DNA from: Bradyrhizobium sp. SRL28
GTDB lineage: Bacteria > Pseudomonadota > Alphaproteobacteria > Rhizobiales > Xanthobacteraceae
Assembly: GCF_018596315.1 (NCBI RefSeq)
Contig: NZ_JAHEAG010000027.1
Span: forward strand, 32,871-96,870
Length of the DNA: 64,000 nucleotides
Direction of reading: 5' to 3'
The notes beneath the pieces are model-generated. The model saw only the letters and a program-made list of their open reading frames with translations, was not told the origin of the DNA and did not search any database. A program made the translations under genes and the position numbers. Every line of letters begins with the position of its first letter. The first letter of the stretch is position 1. Below, piece after piece: positions 25,987 through 34,967 of the stretch.

Positions 25987-26889
25987 TCATCGCGAGGCGG
26001 ATACAGAGGCAATGTTACGCAGAGCAGCGAGTCGCATAATGGATTGAGCGGCAAGTTTTTGCGCGAGCTCCATGCTGCTTTGGTCGGCAGCGCTTTCCGC
26101 CTCGTCCAAATAGATGTTCGACAGTTGTTCGGCGCGGCGCAGCGCGCGGCGCTTGATCTGTTCAATCTCTCCGGACGCTGGATCGGCGCCGCCTTCGTCA
26201 GGCAGGATCAGGAAATGCGGCGGCAGGCGTGAAGGGTCCATGGTCGTGACATGGTCGCGTTGGGCGGGGGTCAATCCTTGCGACCACGCGATGATGTCCT
26301 TGAGGAGAAGGCTTTCCAGAAGCGCTGCCGATGCGGGCTCGTCGGTTCCGTGAGCAGCCTCAGTCTTATCGGCGGCGATCTTCCGCTCAGCCCTCCAGGC
26401 CAGCCGCCGCTCGCGACGCAACAAACTACCGTCGGACAGGGCCTCATGCGCCAGGGCTTCCGCCGTCAGCCGGACTAACGGATCTTCGGCAAGAGCGATG
26501 ACATAAGTCCAGAACACGAAGGCGCGTTGGCGATGGCGGGCTGCGAGCACCCATGCGGTGTAAGGCGTCGACAGACTGGAATCCCTGATGTCGGCGATTT
26601 CCGCCGCAGGAACGAGATCGATCGGTGCCCAGCGCAGGTCGGATGCATCGGGACGCTTACCGCATGCGGCAAGGCAGGCTGCGGACAGGCTACCGGATCG
26701 ATTTTGCTCGCGTGTCGCAAGTGCCTCGAAGACGGAGCGCACCGGCGAGAGGCGCTCATCCATCTGGGTGGCAATCGCGCCATATCGGTGCGTGGCCCTT
26801 TGCGCCTGGTCAACCGCAATTGCATAAAGCTCGCTAAGGCTTCGCACGGGAGCTGGCGGCACTGCGGTCAGAAGCGGCTCTTTGCGCAT
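25987..26889 (-). CDS. Ferritin-like domain protein, divergent from nosR
   Basis: A 300-residue, mainly helical protein. The N-terminal third (SELYAIAVDQAQRATHRYG ... SVFEALATREQNRSG) and the middle (ARHRQRAFVFWTYVIALAEDPLVRLTAEALAHEALSDG) carry Glu/His pairs placed as in rubrerythrin/ferritin-like helices. Residues 180-300 are charged helices without a clear fold. It is transcribed away from nosR, and the FixK box between them lies about 50 bases upstream of its start, so it may be co-regulated. A role in metal or oxidative protection of the N2O system is inference. Confidence 0.55.
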   Translation of the reverse strand: MRKEPLLTAVPPAPVRSLSELYAIAVDQAQRATHRYGAIATQMDERLSPVRSVFEALATREQNRSGSLSAACLAACGKRPDASDLRWAPIDLVPAAEIADIRDSSLSTPYTAWVLAARHRQRAFVFWTYVIALAEDPLVRLTAEALAHEALSDGSLLRRERRLAWRAERKIAADKTEAAHGTDEPASAALLESLLLKDIIAWSQGLTPAQRDHVTTMDPSRLPPHFLILPDEGGADPASGEIEQIKRRALRRAEQLSNIYLDEAESAADQSSMELAQKLAAQSIMRLAALRNIASVSASR

Positions 26890-26937
26890 GTCGGCTCTTT
26901 CTCACAATAAGTTTGAACCTATCAGAGTGTGGGATGT

Positions 26938-26951
26938 TTGATCCAGCGCAA
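26938..26951 (+). promoter_or_regulatory. FixK/FNR-type binding site for the nos operon
   Basis: TTGATCCAGCGCAA matches the FixK2-type box of Bradyrhizobium (TTG-[AC]-N6-[GT]-CAA). It lies between divergent genes. It is inside the longest open frame of nosR, which means that frame is over-extended: with the box near -41, transcription would start near 26985. The TTG at 27039 then becomes the likely nosR start. The box could also serve the ferritin-like gene. Confidence 0.75.
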
Positions 26952-27038
26952 GTAGCAATCTCGTTCGGTGCTCTAGATAGGTTTTCGAAGCTGGCAATCC
27001 AGAACAACGGCGCTTTGCTAGAATCTGGAAGAAGCGTT

Positions 27039-29333
27039 TTGCGGAAACCCGTCAACTATGTCCTCTTTGGAGCTCTAGCCCTTTTCGGCTGGATTGCTCT
27101 CCTTGGCGACGCGAATGCTGCAGGCCGGCTGAACGATTACCTTGGCAAGGCCGAACCGGCCGAATTGGTTGCCGGTGCGAATCGCTTCGGGCCGCTGCAA
27201 GGGGATCCCGCAATTGCGCCCGCTTACAAGGACGATCGTCTTCTCGGCTTCGTTTACCTGAATTCCGAGTTTGCCAACTCCACCGGTTACTCCGGAAAGC
27301 CGATCCAGCTGTTGGTCGGCATCGATCCGAAGGGAGTACTGACCGGCCTCAAACTCGTCGAACACAAAGAACCCATCGTCCTCCTGGGCATTCCGGAAAA
27401 ACGCGTTCTGGAGGCGATCAACAAGTTGATCGGCGCCGACATGGACAGCGTCGTGCGCGGAGCCGCGCCCTCGCCTCAGGTAGATATCGTCAGCGGCGCG
27501 ACCGTGACCGTACTGGTGATGGGCGACAGCATCGTCCGCTCCGCGACCAAGCTTATCAAGAGCGGTCGGCTTGGCGCTCAGGGCAATGCCGTCGCCACCG
27601 CGGTGCCGCAAGTGTCGAAGGCGATTGATCCCGGGAAAAGTGAAGTCCGCGACTGGCAGAGCCTCGTCGGTGACGGCTCCGTCCGCCGGTTGATTCTCTC
27701 CGTTGCTGACGTCAATAGAGCTTTCGAAAAATCCGGCAATGCCGCTGCCGCCGCGCGCCCGGAAGAGGGCGACCCAGACGACACGTTCATCGACCTCTAT
27801 GTCGCGGATGTCGCTGTACCGACGATCGGCCGCAGCCTGCTCGGCGACGACGGCTACAATCGGCTGGCCGGTAGGCTGAAGCCGAGTCAACAGGCGTTGA
27901 TCGTCGCGGGATCAGGGCGCTACTCGTTCAAGGGCGCTGCTTACGTCCGCGGCGGGATCTTTGACCGTATCGAATTGATCCAGGACGCCAACAGCATCCG
28001 TTTCCGCGACCGCGATCACACCCGGCTGGGCAACCTTTCGGCCGAGGGTGCGCCCGATTTTCCTGAAATTGCCCTGTTCACGGTGCCGCCTGAGTTCGGC
28101 CTCGATCCGACCGAGCCATGGCTGCTGCAGCTGCTGGTGCAGCGCGTGGTCGCCACCAGGGACAAAGCGTGGCTCACCTTCGATCTCGGCTACACGCTTC
28201 CGGATGCCTACGTGAAACGCGAGTCTGCTCCGCCGGTCCGGCAGCAGGCAACCACGTCTCCCGCGGCATCGCCGGAAGCACCGGCGCCGGCAAAGCGTGA
28301 CGCGGCGGCATCCTTCGCCACCGAAGATGAACCGCTGTGGATGAAAATCTGGCGGGGCAACGTCGTCAAGATCAGCACAACGATCGTCGCATTGGGCGCG
28401 CTGACGCTGATTTTCTTTTTCCAGAATGCCCTGGTCCGGCGTCCCAAAGTCTATGTGTGGGTCCGCCGCGGCTACTTGCTCTTCATTCTGGTGTGGCTCG
28501 GCTGGTATGCCAACGCCCAGCTTTCGGTGGTCAATGTTCTGACCTTCGCCAATTCGCTGCTGACCGACTTCAGTTGGGAATACTTCCTGTCGTCCCCGCT
28601 GATCTTCCTGCTCTGGGCATCGATCGCTGCGGGGCTTCTGTTCTGGGGGCGCGGCCCATTCTGCGGCTGGCTATGCCCGTTCGGCGCGCTGCAGGAATTG
28701 CTCAACAACATCGCCCAGGCGGTGAAGATCCCGCAGTACAGACTGCCGTGGGGTCTTCATGAACGGCTGTGGCCGATCAAGTACATTATCTTTCTCGGCC
28801 TGTTCGGCATGTCGCTTTATTCCACGGCCTTCGCAGAGCAACTCGCCGAGGTCGAGCCGTTCAAGACCGCGATCGTTCTGAAGTTCGCGCGCGAATGGCC
28901 ATTCGTCATCTACGCCCTGACGGTGCTTTCCGCGGGACTGTTCGTCGAGCGGTTCTTCTGCCGCTACATGTGCCCGCTTGGCGCCGCGCTCGCGATTCCC
29001 GGCCGCATCCGGATGTTCGAGTGGCTGCGCCGCTGGCCCGAATGCGGCACGCCCTGCCAGCGATGCGCCAAGGAATGTCCCGTGCAGGCGATCCATCCGG
29101 AAGGTCACATCAACGTCAATGAGTGCATCTACTGCATGCATTGCCAGGAGCTGTATTTCGACGATCACCGCTGCCCGCACATGATCCAGGTGCGGCTGAA
29201 GCGCGAAAAACGCGATGCGCTGTCGTCGCCTTCGATGCGAAGCGGCGGCAAAGGTCCGAACACCATCATCACCGCCGGCGGCAAGCCTATCGGGCTGAAG
29301 CCCGTCGACGCCATCACTCCATCTGCAACTTGA
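27039..29333 (+). CDS. nosR: NosR, membrane electron donor/regulator for nitrous oxide reductase
   Basis: About 764 residues. From the TTG at 27039 the protein begins MRKPVNYVLFGALALFGW, a signal sequence ending near DANAAG, and GGAAG lies 7 bases upstream. A periplasmic FMN-binding domain follows (SGATVT near residue 150, with Thr for covalent FMN). Then come five or six helices (about 390-620) with CGWLCPFGALQE and CRYMCPLGAAL. Two [4Fe-4S] ferredoxin motifs, CGTPCQRCAKECP and CIYCMHCQELYFDDHRCP, end the protein. NosR feeds electrons to NosZ and is needed for nos expression. It is first in nosRZDFYLX, 17 bases ahead of nosZ. Confidence 0.92.
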   Translation: MRKPVNYVLFGALALFGWIALLGDANAAGRLNDYLGKAEPAELVAGANRFGPLQGDPAIAPAYKDDRLLGFVYLNSEFANSTGYSGKPIQLLVGIDPKGVLTGLKLVEHKEPIVLLGIPEKRVLEAINKLIGADMDSVVRGAAPSPQVDIVSGATVTVLVMGDSIVRSATKLIKSGRLGAQGNAVATAVPQVSKAIDPGKSEVRDWQSLVGDGSVRRLILSVADVNRAFEKSGNAAAAARPEEGDPDDTFIDLYVADVAVPTIGRSLLGDDGYNRLAGRLKPSQQALIVAGSGRYSFKGAAYVRGGIFDRIELIQDANSIRFRDRDHTRLGNLSAEGAPDFPEIALFTVPPEFGLDPTEPWLLQLLVQRVVATRDKAWLTFDLGYTLPDAYVKRESAPPVRQQATTSPAASPEAPAPAKRDAAASFATEDEPLWMKIWRGNVVKISTTIVALGALTLIFFFQNALVRRPKVYVWVRRGYLLFILVWLGWYANAQLSVVNVLTFANSLLTDFSWEYFLSSPLIFLLWASIAAGLLFWGRGPFCGWLCPFGALQELLNNIAQAVKIPQYRLPWGLHERLWPIKYIIFLGLFGMSLYSTAFAEQLAEVEPFKTAIVLKFAREWPFVIYALTVLSAGLFVERFFCRYMCPLGAALAIPGRIRMFEWLRRWPECGTPCQRCAKECPVQAIHPEGHINVNECIYCMHCQELYFDDHRCPHMIQVRLKREKRDALSSPSMRSGGKGPNTIITAGGKPIGLKPVDAITPSAT

Positions 29334-29350
29334 AAGCCTAGGAGGCTATT

Positions 29351-31309
29351 ATGAACGACAACGAAACCGGAAAAGGAAAAGGTGTCAGTCGGCGCACTTT
29401 GCTTGGAACGACCGCGGCGGCCGCGGGTGTCGGTCTTGCCGGAGGAGTTGCTCTCGGCACCGACGGCAAGGGTCTTGTTACCTCTGCCGATGCACAGACC
29501 AAGACCACGCCGCCGAAAGCTCCTTCAGCGCGACCAGCGGTGCTGAAGACCGACGTCGCCCCGGGTGAGCTCGACGAATACTACACGTTCTTCTCCAGCG
29601 GCCAGTCCGGCGAGCTGCGCATCGTCGGCCTGCCGTCTATGCGCGAGTTGATGCGTGTTCCCGTGTTCAACCGCTGCAGCGCCACCGGCTGGGGGCAGAC
29701 CAACGAAAGCCTGAAGATCCTGACCGAGGGACTGCTTCCCGAGACCCGCGAATTCCTCAAGAATCACGGCGGCACCTACATGAACGGCGACTTGCATCAC
29801 CCGCATGTCTCCTTCACCGACGGCACCTATGACGGCCGCTACGTTTTCATGAACGACAAGGCCAATACGCGCGTCGCGCGCATCCGTCTCGATGTCATGA
29901 AATGCGACAAGATCATTCAGCTTCCGAACCAGCATACGGTTCACGGCCTGCGCTTGCAGAAATATCCGCGCACCGGTTATGTGTTCTGTAACGGTGAGGA
30001 TGCCGTGCCGCTGCCGAACGATGGCAAGATCCTGGACGACAGCAAGAAGTATCACTCGATCTTCTCCGCGATCGATGGCGACACCATGAAAGTCGCGTGG
30101 CAGGTGATGGTCGACGGCAATCTCGACAACGTCGATGCCGACTATCAGGGCAAGTACGCCTTCTCAACCTGCTACAATTCGGAAGAAGGCGTCACGCTCG
30201 CCGAGATGACCGCCAACGAACAAGACTGGGTGACCATCTTCAACATCAAGCGCATCGAAGAGGCGGTGAAGAAAGGCGACTTCAAGGAAATCAACGGCGT
30301 GCCGGTGATCGACGGCCGCAAGGGCTCGCGCTATACGCGCTATGTCCCGGTCTCCAACAGCCCGCACGGCATAAACACCGCGCCCGACGGGATCCACGTC
30401 GTGGCGGCGGGAAAGCTTTCACCGACGGTTACGGTGATGAATGTCCGTCTGTTCGACCGACTGTTCGACGACAAGATAAAGCCACGCGACGTCGTGGTGG
30501 CGGAGCCTGAGCTCGGTCTTGGACCATTGCACACCGCATATGACGGCAAGGGGAATGCTTACACGACGCTCTTCCTCGACAGCCAGATCTGCAAATGGAA
30601 CATCGATATCGCCAAGCGCGCCTTCAAGGGCGAAAAGGTGGATCCGATCCTGCAGAAGCTCGATGTGCACTATCAGCCCGGCCACAACCACTCCTCGATG
30701 GGTCAGACCAAGGAGGCGGACGGAAAGTGGCTGATCTCGCTCAACAAGTTCTCGAAGGACCGGTTCCTCAATGTCGGGCCACTGAAGCCCGAGAACGATC
30801 AGTTGATCGATATTTCCGGAGACCAGATGAAATTGGTCCATGACGGTCCGAGCTTTGCCGAACCGCATGACGCCACCATTGTTCATCGTTCCAAGATCAA
30901 TCCGATTTCGATCTGGGATCGCGCCGATCCGTTCTTTGCCGAAGCGGTCAAACAGGCCAAGGCCGACGGCATCGATCTTGAAGCCGACTCCAAGGTCATT
31001 CGGGACGGCAACAAGGTGCGCGTCTACATGACGTCCACCGCGCCTGCGTTCGGGTTGGAGCAGTTCCAGATCAAGCAGGGCGATCAGGTCACCGTCTACG
31101 TCACCAACATCGATGCGGTGGAAGATCTGACGCACGGGTTCTCTATCATAAACTACGGCATCAACATGGAAGTCGCGCCGATGGCGACCGCCTCGGTATC
31201 GTTCTCGGCGGATAAGGCCGGCGTCTACTGGTATTACTGCTCATGGTTCTGTCACGCCATGCACATGGAAATGAAGGGCCGGATGCTGGTCGAGCCCAAG
31301 ACGGTTTGA
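29351..31309 (+). CDS. nosZ: Nitrous oxide reductase NosZ, clade I
   Basis: A 652-residue enzyme that reduces N2O to N2 in the periplasm. The Tat signal SRRTLLGTTAAAAG marks it as clade I (typical). A seven-bladed propeller binding the tetranuclear CuZ cluster occupies most of the protein; several CuZ histidines are visible in GDLHHPHVSF, NQHTVHGL, NSPHGIN and PGHNHSSMGQT. The C-terminal cupredoxin domain has the CuA ligands WFCHAMHMEM and YYCSWFC. Full length, no disruption. It is downstream of nosR and ahead of nosD by 12 bases. A GGAGG site precedes the ATG. Confidence 0.96.
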   Translation: MNDNETGKGKGVSRRTLLGTTAAAAGVGLAGGVALGTDGKGLVTSADAQTKTTPPKAPSARPAVLKTDVAPGELDEYYTFFSSGQSGELRIVGLPSMRELMRVPVFNRCSATGWGQTNESLKILTEGLLPETREFLKNHGGTYMNGDLHHPHVSFTDGTYDGRYVFMNDKANTRVARIRLDVMKCDKIIQLPNQHTVHGLRLQKYPRTGYVFCNGEDAVPLPNDGKILDDSKKYHSIFSAIDGDTMKVAWQVMVDGNLDNVDADYQGKYAFSTCYNSEEGVTLAEMTANEQDWVTIFNIKRIEEAVKKGDFKEINGVPVIDGRKGSRYTRYVPVSNSPHGINTAPDGIHVVAAGKLSPTVTVMNVRLFDRLFDDKIKPRDVVVAEPELGLGPLHTAYDGKGNAYTTLFLDSQICKWNIDIAKRAFKGEKVDPILQKLDVHYQPGHNHSSMGQTKEADGKWLISLNKFSKDRFLNVGPLKPENDQLIDISGDQMKLVHDGPSFAEPHDATIVHRSKINPISIWDRADPFFAEAVKQAKADGIDLEADSKVIRDGNKVRVYMTSTAPAFGLEQFQIKQGDQVTVYVTNIDAVEDLTHGFSIINYGINMEVAPMATASVSFSADKAGVYWYYCSWFCHAMHMEMKGRMLVEPKTV

Positions 31310-31321
31310 GAGAGACGACAC

Positions 31322-32683
31322 GTGCTCTGCTTCTTGCGCATCATTCCGGCGGTGATCTTCGCCGCCGGAGCCACGGGCTTCGCTAGTGCGGAGACGCTGA
31401 CGGCTGTTCCTGAACAGCCGTTGCAGGCCGTGCTCGACCGCGCGCAGGATGGCGACGTCATTGAACTCGCGCCGGGCGAATACAAAGGAGCGATCAGGAT
31501 CAATCGGCGCGTTGTATTGGCGGGACGGCCGGGCGCGGTACTCAACGGCGGCGGTGCCGGCAATGTTGTCACCGTGACGGCGCCGGACGTGACAATCCGC
31601 GGCGTAACCATCCAGGGATCGGGCCACGATCTGCAGACCATGGATTCCGGCGTGTTTCTGGAGAAGACCGCGCAACGCGCGGTGATTGAAAATAACCGCT
31701 TCGAAGGAAACCTGTTCGGCATTTATGTCCACGGCGCGACGGGTTCGCGTGTCCTGCGTAATATCATCGAAGGCGTGCGCGGCGGACGCCTCAGCGAGGC
31801 CGGCAACGGCGTGTCGCTCTGGAATGCACCCGACGTCACGATCGCCGAAAATACGTTCCGCTACGGGCGCGACGGCATCTTCACGATCGCCAGTCGCAAG
31901 GACCGCTTCATCAACAACCGCTTCGAGCAGGTGCGGTTCGCGGTGCACTACATGTATACCAACGACAGCGAAGTGAGCGGCAACGTGTCCGTCGGTAATC
32001 ACGTCGGCTACGCCATCATGTATTCGAACCGGCTGATCATCCGCAACAATATCTCGGACCGCGACCGCGATAACGGGCTGCTGTTCAATTACGCCAATTA
32101 TTCCGAGATCGACGGCAATTGGGTGGCCGGGGGATCGCTCGATACCATCGCCGCCGATCGGGAAGAAGGCCCGGACGAAGAACGCGGAATGGTTCCGGAA
32201 ACAAAGCCGACGCAAGGCCTGCGCAGCGGACCCGCGAAATGCGTTTTCATCTACAACACCAACCAGAACAAGTTCCGCAACAACTGGTTTGAGCGATGCG
32301 GCATCGGGGTTCACTTCACGGCCGGCTCCGAGGGCAACGAAATCACCGGCAACGCCTTTGTCGGCAACCGTAGCCAGGTGAAATATGTCGGGACACGTGA
32401 CCTCGATTGGTCGAAAGGCGGGCGCGGCAACTACTGGAGCGACAATCCGGCGTTCGACCTCAACGGCGACGGCATCGCCGACACCGCCTATCGTCCCAAC
32501 GATCTGGTCGATCGGGTGTTGTGGACGGCGCCGTCGGCAAAAGTGCTGATCAACAGCCCCGCGGTGCAGGTGCTGCGCTGGGCGCAGGCGCAGTTTCCCA
32601 CACTCTATCCCGGCGGGGTCGTCGATACCCGTCCGCTGATCGCACCACCGCCGAAACCGTCAGCCAGCCGGAGCCTGCGATGA
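31322..32683 (+). CDS. nosD: NosD, periplasmic copper-sulfur cluster assembly protein
   Basis: A 453-residue protein with a signal peptide (VIFAAGATGFASAE) and right-handed parallel beta-helix repeats (carbohydrate-binding and sugar hydrolysis/CASH type, e.g. RVLRNIIEGV and NEITGNAFVGN). NosD works with NosF and NosY to supply sulfur for the CuZ centre of NosZ. It starts at GTG 31322 with GAGAGAC nearby. Its last base pair overlaps nosF (ATGA), showing coupling. Length normal. Confidence 0.93.
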   Translation: MLCFLRIIPAVIFAAGATGFASAETLTAVPEQPLQAVLDRAQDGDVIELAPGEYKGAIRINRRVVLAGRPGAVLNGGGAGNVVTVTAPDVTIRGVTIQGSGHDLQTMDSGVFLEKTAQRAVIENNRFEGNLFGIYVHGATGSRVLRNIIEGVRGGRLSEAGNGVSLWNAPDVTIAENTFRYGRDGIFTIASRKDRFINNRFEQVRFAVHYMYTNDSEVSGNVSVGNHVGYAIMYSNRLIIRNNISDRDRDNGLLFNYANYSEIDGNWVAGGSLDTIAADREEGPDEERGMVPETKPTQGLRSGPAKCVFIYNTNQNKFRNNWFERCGIGVHFTAGSEGNEITGNAFVGNRSQVKYVGTRDLDWSKGGRGNYWSDNPAFDLNGDGIADTAYRPNDLVDRVLWTAPSAKVLINSPAVQVLRWAQAQFPTLYPGGVVDTRPLIAPPPKPSASRSLR

Positions 32684-33591
32684 TACCCTCCACCGTGTCC
32701 GTGAAGGGCGTTGAAAAAAGCTACCGCGCCGTGAGGGCGCTGCGGGACGTCTCGTTTGACCTGCGTCCGGGGCGGCTCACTGCCTTGGTCGGCCACAACG
32801 GCGCCGGCAAGACCACGCTGATCAAATTGATGCTGGGACTGATCCGCGCCGATCGCGGCGAAATCCGCGTGCTGAACGAGGACCCGGCGGCCGGCGAATT
32901 TTCGGCGCGCCGGCAGCTTGGATATTTGCCGGAAAACGTTGCCTTCAACGCCGCGCTGACCGGGCGTGAGACGCTGGCGTTCTACGCCCGGCTCAAGCAG
33001 ATCAAGCCGGCCACGGCATGGGCGCTGCTCGATCGTGTCGGATTGATGGATGCGGCCGATCGCAGGGTCGGGACCTATTCCAAGGGCATGCGACAACGGC
33101 TGGGTTTGGCGCAGGCGCTGCTCGGGCGACCGCGGGTGCTGCTGCTGGACGAGCCGACGACGGGTCTCGATCCGGCGCTGCGGCAGACCTTCTACGAGAT
33201 CTTGAACGAGCTGCGGGACGACGGCGCCACCGTCCTGATCTCGTCGCACGCCCTCAACGAACTCGAGGATCGCGCCGAACACGTCCTCATCGTGAACCGT
33301 GGGGTGCTGGTGACGCAAGGGACCTTGACGGAGTTGCGCTCGATCTCGCAATTACCGATCCGGGTTTCGCTCGATCTTGCACCTGACGCTGGTGAGGTGC
33401 CGGCATGGATGGCCGGCGAGGCGCTGGCAACGCCGCACGGCCACGTGATGCTGGTGCGGGATGAGGCGCGGAAGATGGATTTGTTGCGGGTTGCAACCGG
33501 CGATCCACGCGTCCGCAACATTGAAATCTCAGCACCCACCCTCGACGATCTCTACGCCCATTTTCTTGGTATGCAGGAGAAGGCCGCGTGA
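32680..33591 (+). CDS. nosF: NosF, ABC transporter ATP-binding protein
   Basis: A 303-residue cytoplasmic ATPase of the NosDFY complex. Walker A VGHNGAGKTTL, ABC signature YSKGMRQRLGLAQAL, Walker B VLLLDEPTTGLDP and the H-loop LISSHALNE are all present. Start is the ATG at 32680 overlapping the nosD stop. Its end overlaps the nosY start (GTGA). Partner is NosY; together with NosD they move a sulfur species to the periplasm. Confidence 0.94.
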   Translation: MIPSTVSVKGVEKSYRAVRALRDVSFDLRPGRLTALVGHNGAGKTTLIKLMLGLIRADRGEIRVLNEDPAAGEFSARRQLGYLPENVAFNAALTGRETLAFYARLKQIKPATAWALLDRVGLMDAADRRVGTYSKGMRQRLGLAQALLGRPRVLLLDEPTTGLDPALRQTFYEILNELRDDGATVLISSHALNELEDRAEHVLIVNRGVLVTQGTLTELRSISQLPIRVSLDLAPDAGEVPAWMAGEALATPHGHVMLVRDEARKMDLLRVATGDPRVRNIEISAPTLDDLYAHFLGMQEKAA

Positions 33592-34415
33592 GGAACATCG
33601 TCATCATCGCCGGCAAGGAAATCAAGGAAGGGTTGCGCAACCGCTGGGTTCTGGCCACGACCCTTCTCCTGGCGGCGCTCGCGCTGTCCCTGACTTTCCT
33701 CGGCAGCGCACCGACAGGCAATGTCGGCGCCGGCGCGCTTGATGTCGTCGTCGTCAGCCTCTCCAGCCTCACGATCTTTCTGCTGCCGCTGATCGCGCTG
33801 CTGATTTCCCATGACGCGGTGGTCGGCGAAATGGAACGGGGCACGATGATCCTGCTGCTCAGCTATCCCGTCGGCCGCCGTCAGGTCATCCTCGGAAAAT
33901 TCTGCGGACATGTCCTGATCCTCGCCTTCGCTACGGTGATCGGTTATGGCGCGGCGGCGGCCGCCCTTGCCGTCACCGGCGCCTCGGTGCTGGCGGCAAG
34001 CTGGTATGCCTTCGCGTCCATGCTCGGAACGTCGATCATGCTCGGCGCAGTCTTCGTCGCGATCGGCTATTTGATCAGCAGCCTGGTGCGCGATCGCGGC
34101 ACCGCCGCGGGACTCTCGGTCGGCATCTGGTTGCTGATGGTGCTGGTGTTCGACATGGCATTGCTCGGCATCCTGGTGATCGATCAGGGGCGGCTGATCT
34201 CTGCGTCCGTCCTCGAGGCGCTGCTGTTTCTCAATCCGACCGATCTTTACCGCCTGACCAATCTGACCGGTTTCAACGTTAGCCAGTTTTCGGGGATGGC
34301 CGGGCTTGCCGGGACGGCGAGCACAGGGATTGGCGCACTGTTGCTTGGCTTGCTGGCCTGGGTCGCTGCACCGCTCGGACTGGCGACGGTGTTCTTTGCG
34401 CGGAGGGAGCTATGA
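33588..34415 (+). CDS. nosY: NosY, ABC permease of the NosDFY complex
   Basis: A 275-residue membrane protein with six predicted helices and the ABC-2 permease pattern (RNIVIIAGKEIKEGLRNRW ... VVGEMERGTMILLLSYPVGR). It starts at GTG 33588, overlapping nosF by four bases, and overlaps nosL by four bases. Length normal. Forms the membrane part through which NosDF act. Confidence 0.93.
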   Translation: MRNIVIIAGKEIKEGLRNRWVLATTLLLAALALSLTFLGSAPTGNVGAGALDVVVVSLSSLTIFLLPLIALLISHDAVVGEMERGTMILLLSYPVGRRQVILGKFCGHVLILAFATVIGYGAAAAALAVTGASVLAASWYAFASMLGTSIMLGAVFVAIGYLISSLVRDRGTAAGLSVGIWLLMVLVFDMALLGILVIDQGRLISASVLEALLFLNPTDLYRLTNLTGFNVSQFSGMAGLAGTASTGIGALLLGLLAWVAAPLGLATVFFARREL

Positions 34416-34954
34416 CCTTGCGGATCATATGCGCCTTCGTCGCCGTCATCTTCCTGACAGGATGCAATCAGGATGCGGCCAATACGGTCGCTCCGCCGCC
34501 CGTCGCCCTCAATAGCGCCGCGATGGGCGTGTTCTGCGGCATGAACCTGCTCGAACATCCGGGACCGAAAGGTCAGATCATCACGGCGAGCAGGATCGAC
34601 CCGTTCTGGTTCACGTCAGTGCGCGACACCGTGGCGTTCACGCTGATGGCCGAGCAGCCCCGCGACATCCGGGCGATCTACGTCTCGGATATGGCGCGGG
34701 CGGCGAGCTGGGAGAATCCGGGCGAGACCAACTGGATCGACGCGGGCACGGCGTTTTTCGTGATCGAAAGCCGCAAGCAGGGCGGAATGGGCGCGGCCGA
34801 GGCCGTACCCTTCGGAAATCGCGAGGCGGCTGACGCGTTCGCCGCGGCGAATGGCGGCCGGGTTGTGACGTTCACGCAGATTCCAGCCGCCTATGTGCTG
34901 GGCAGTGACACGGCCGGCGACCAGACCGAACACTCCGATGTGCGTCTCAACTGA
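34412..34954 (+). CDS. nosL: NosL, copper-chaperone lipoprotein
   Basis: A 180-residue outer-face lipoprotein with signal and lipobox FLTGC (Cys at residue 18). The NosL family carries copper to apo-NosZ. The conserved FCGMNLLEHPGPKGQI block contains the copper-binding Cys and Met (CGM). It sits after nosY with a four-base overlap and before nosX by 13 bases. Length as usual. Confidence 0.93.
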   Translation: MTLRIICAFVAVIFLTGCNQDAANTVAPPPVALNSAAMGVFCGMNLLEHPGPKGQIITASRIDPFWFTSVRDTVAFTLMAEQPRDIRAIYVSDMARAASWENPGETNWIDAGTAFFVIESRKQGGMGAAEAVPFGNREAADAFAAANGGRVVTFTQIPAAYVLGSDTAGDQTEHSDVRLN

Positions 34955-34967
34955 TAAGGAGCGGCCG

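Noticed and set aside
31241..32314. 357-residue minus ORF opposite nosZ/nosD
   Set aside because: Antisense shadow; nosD on the plus strand is fully supported.
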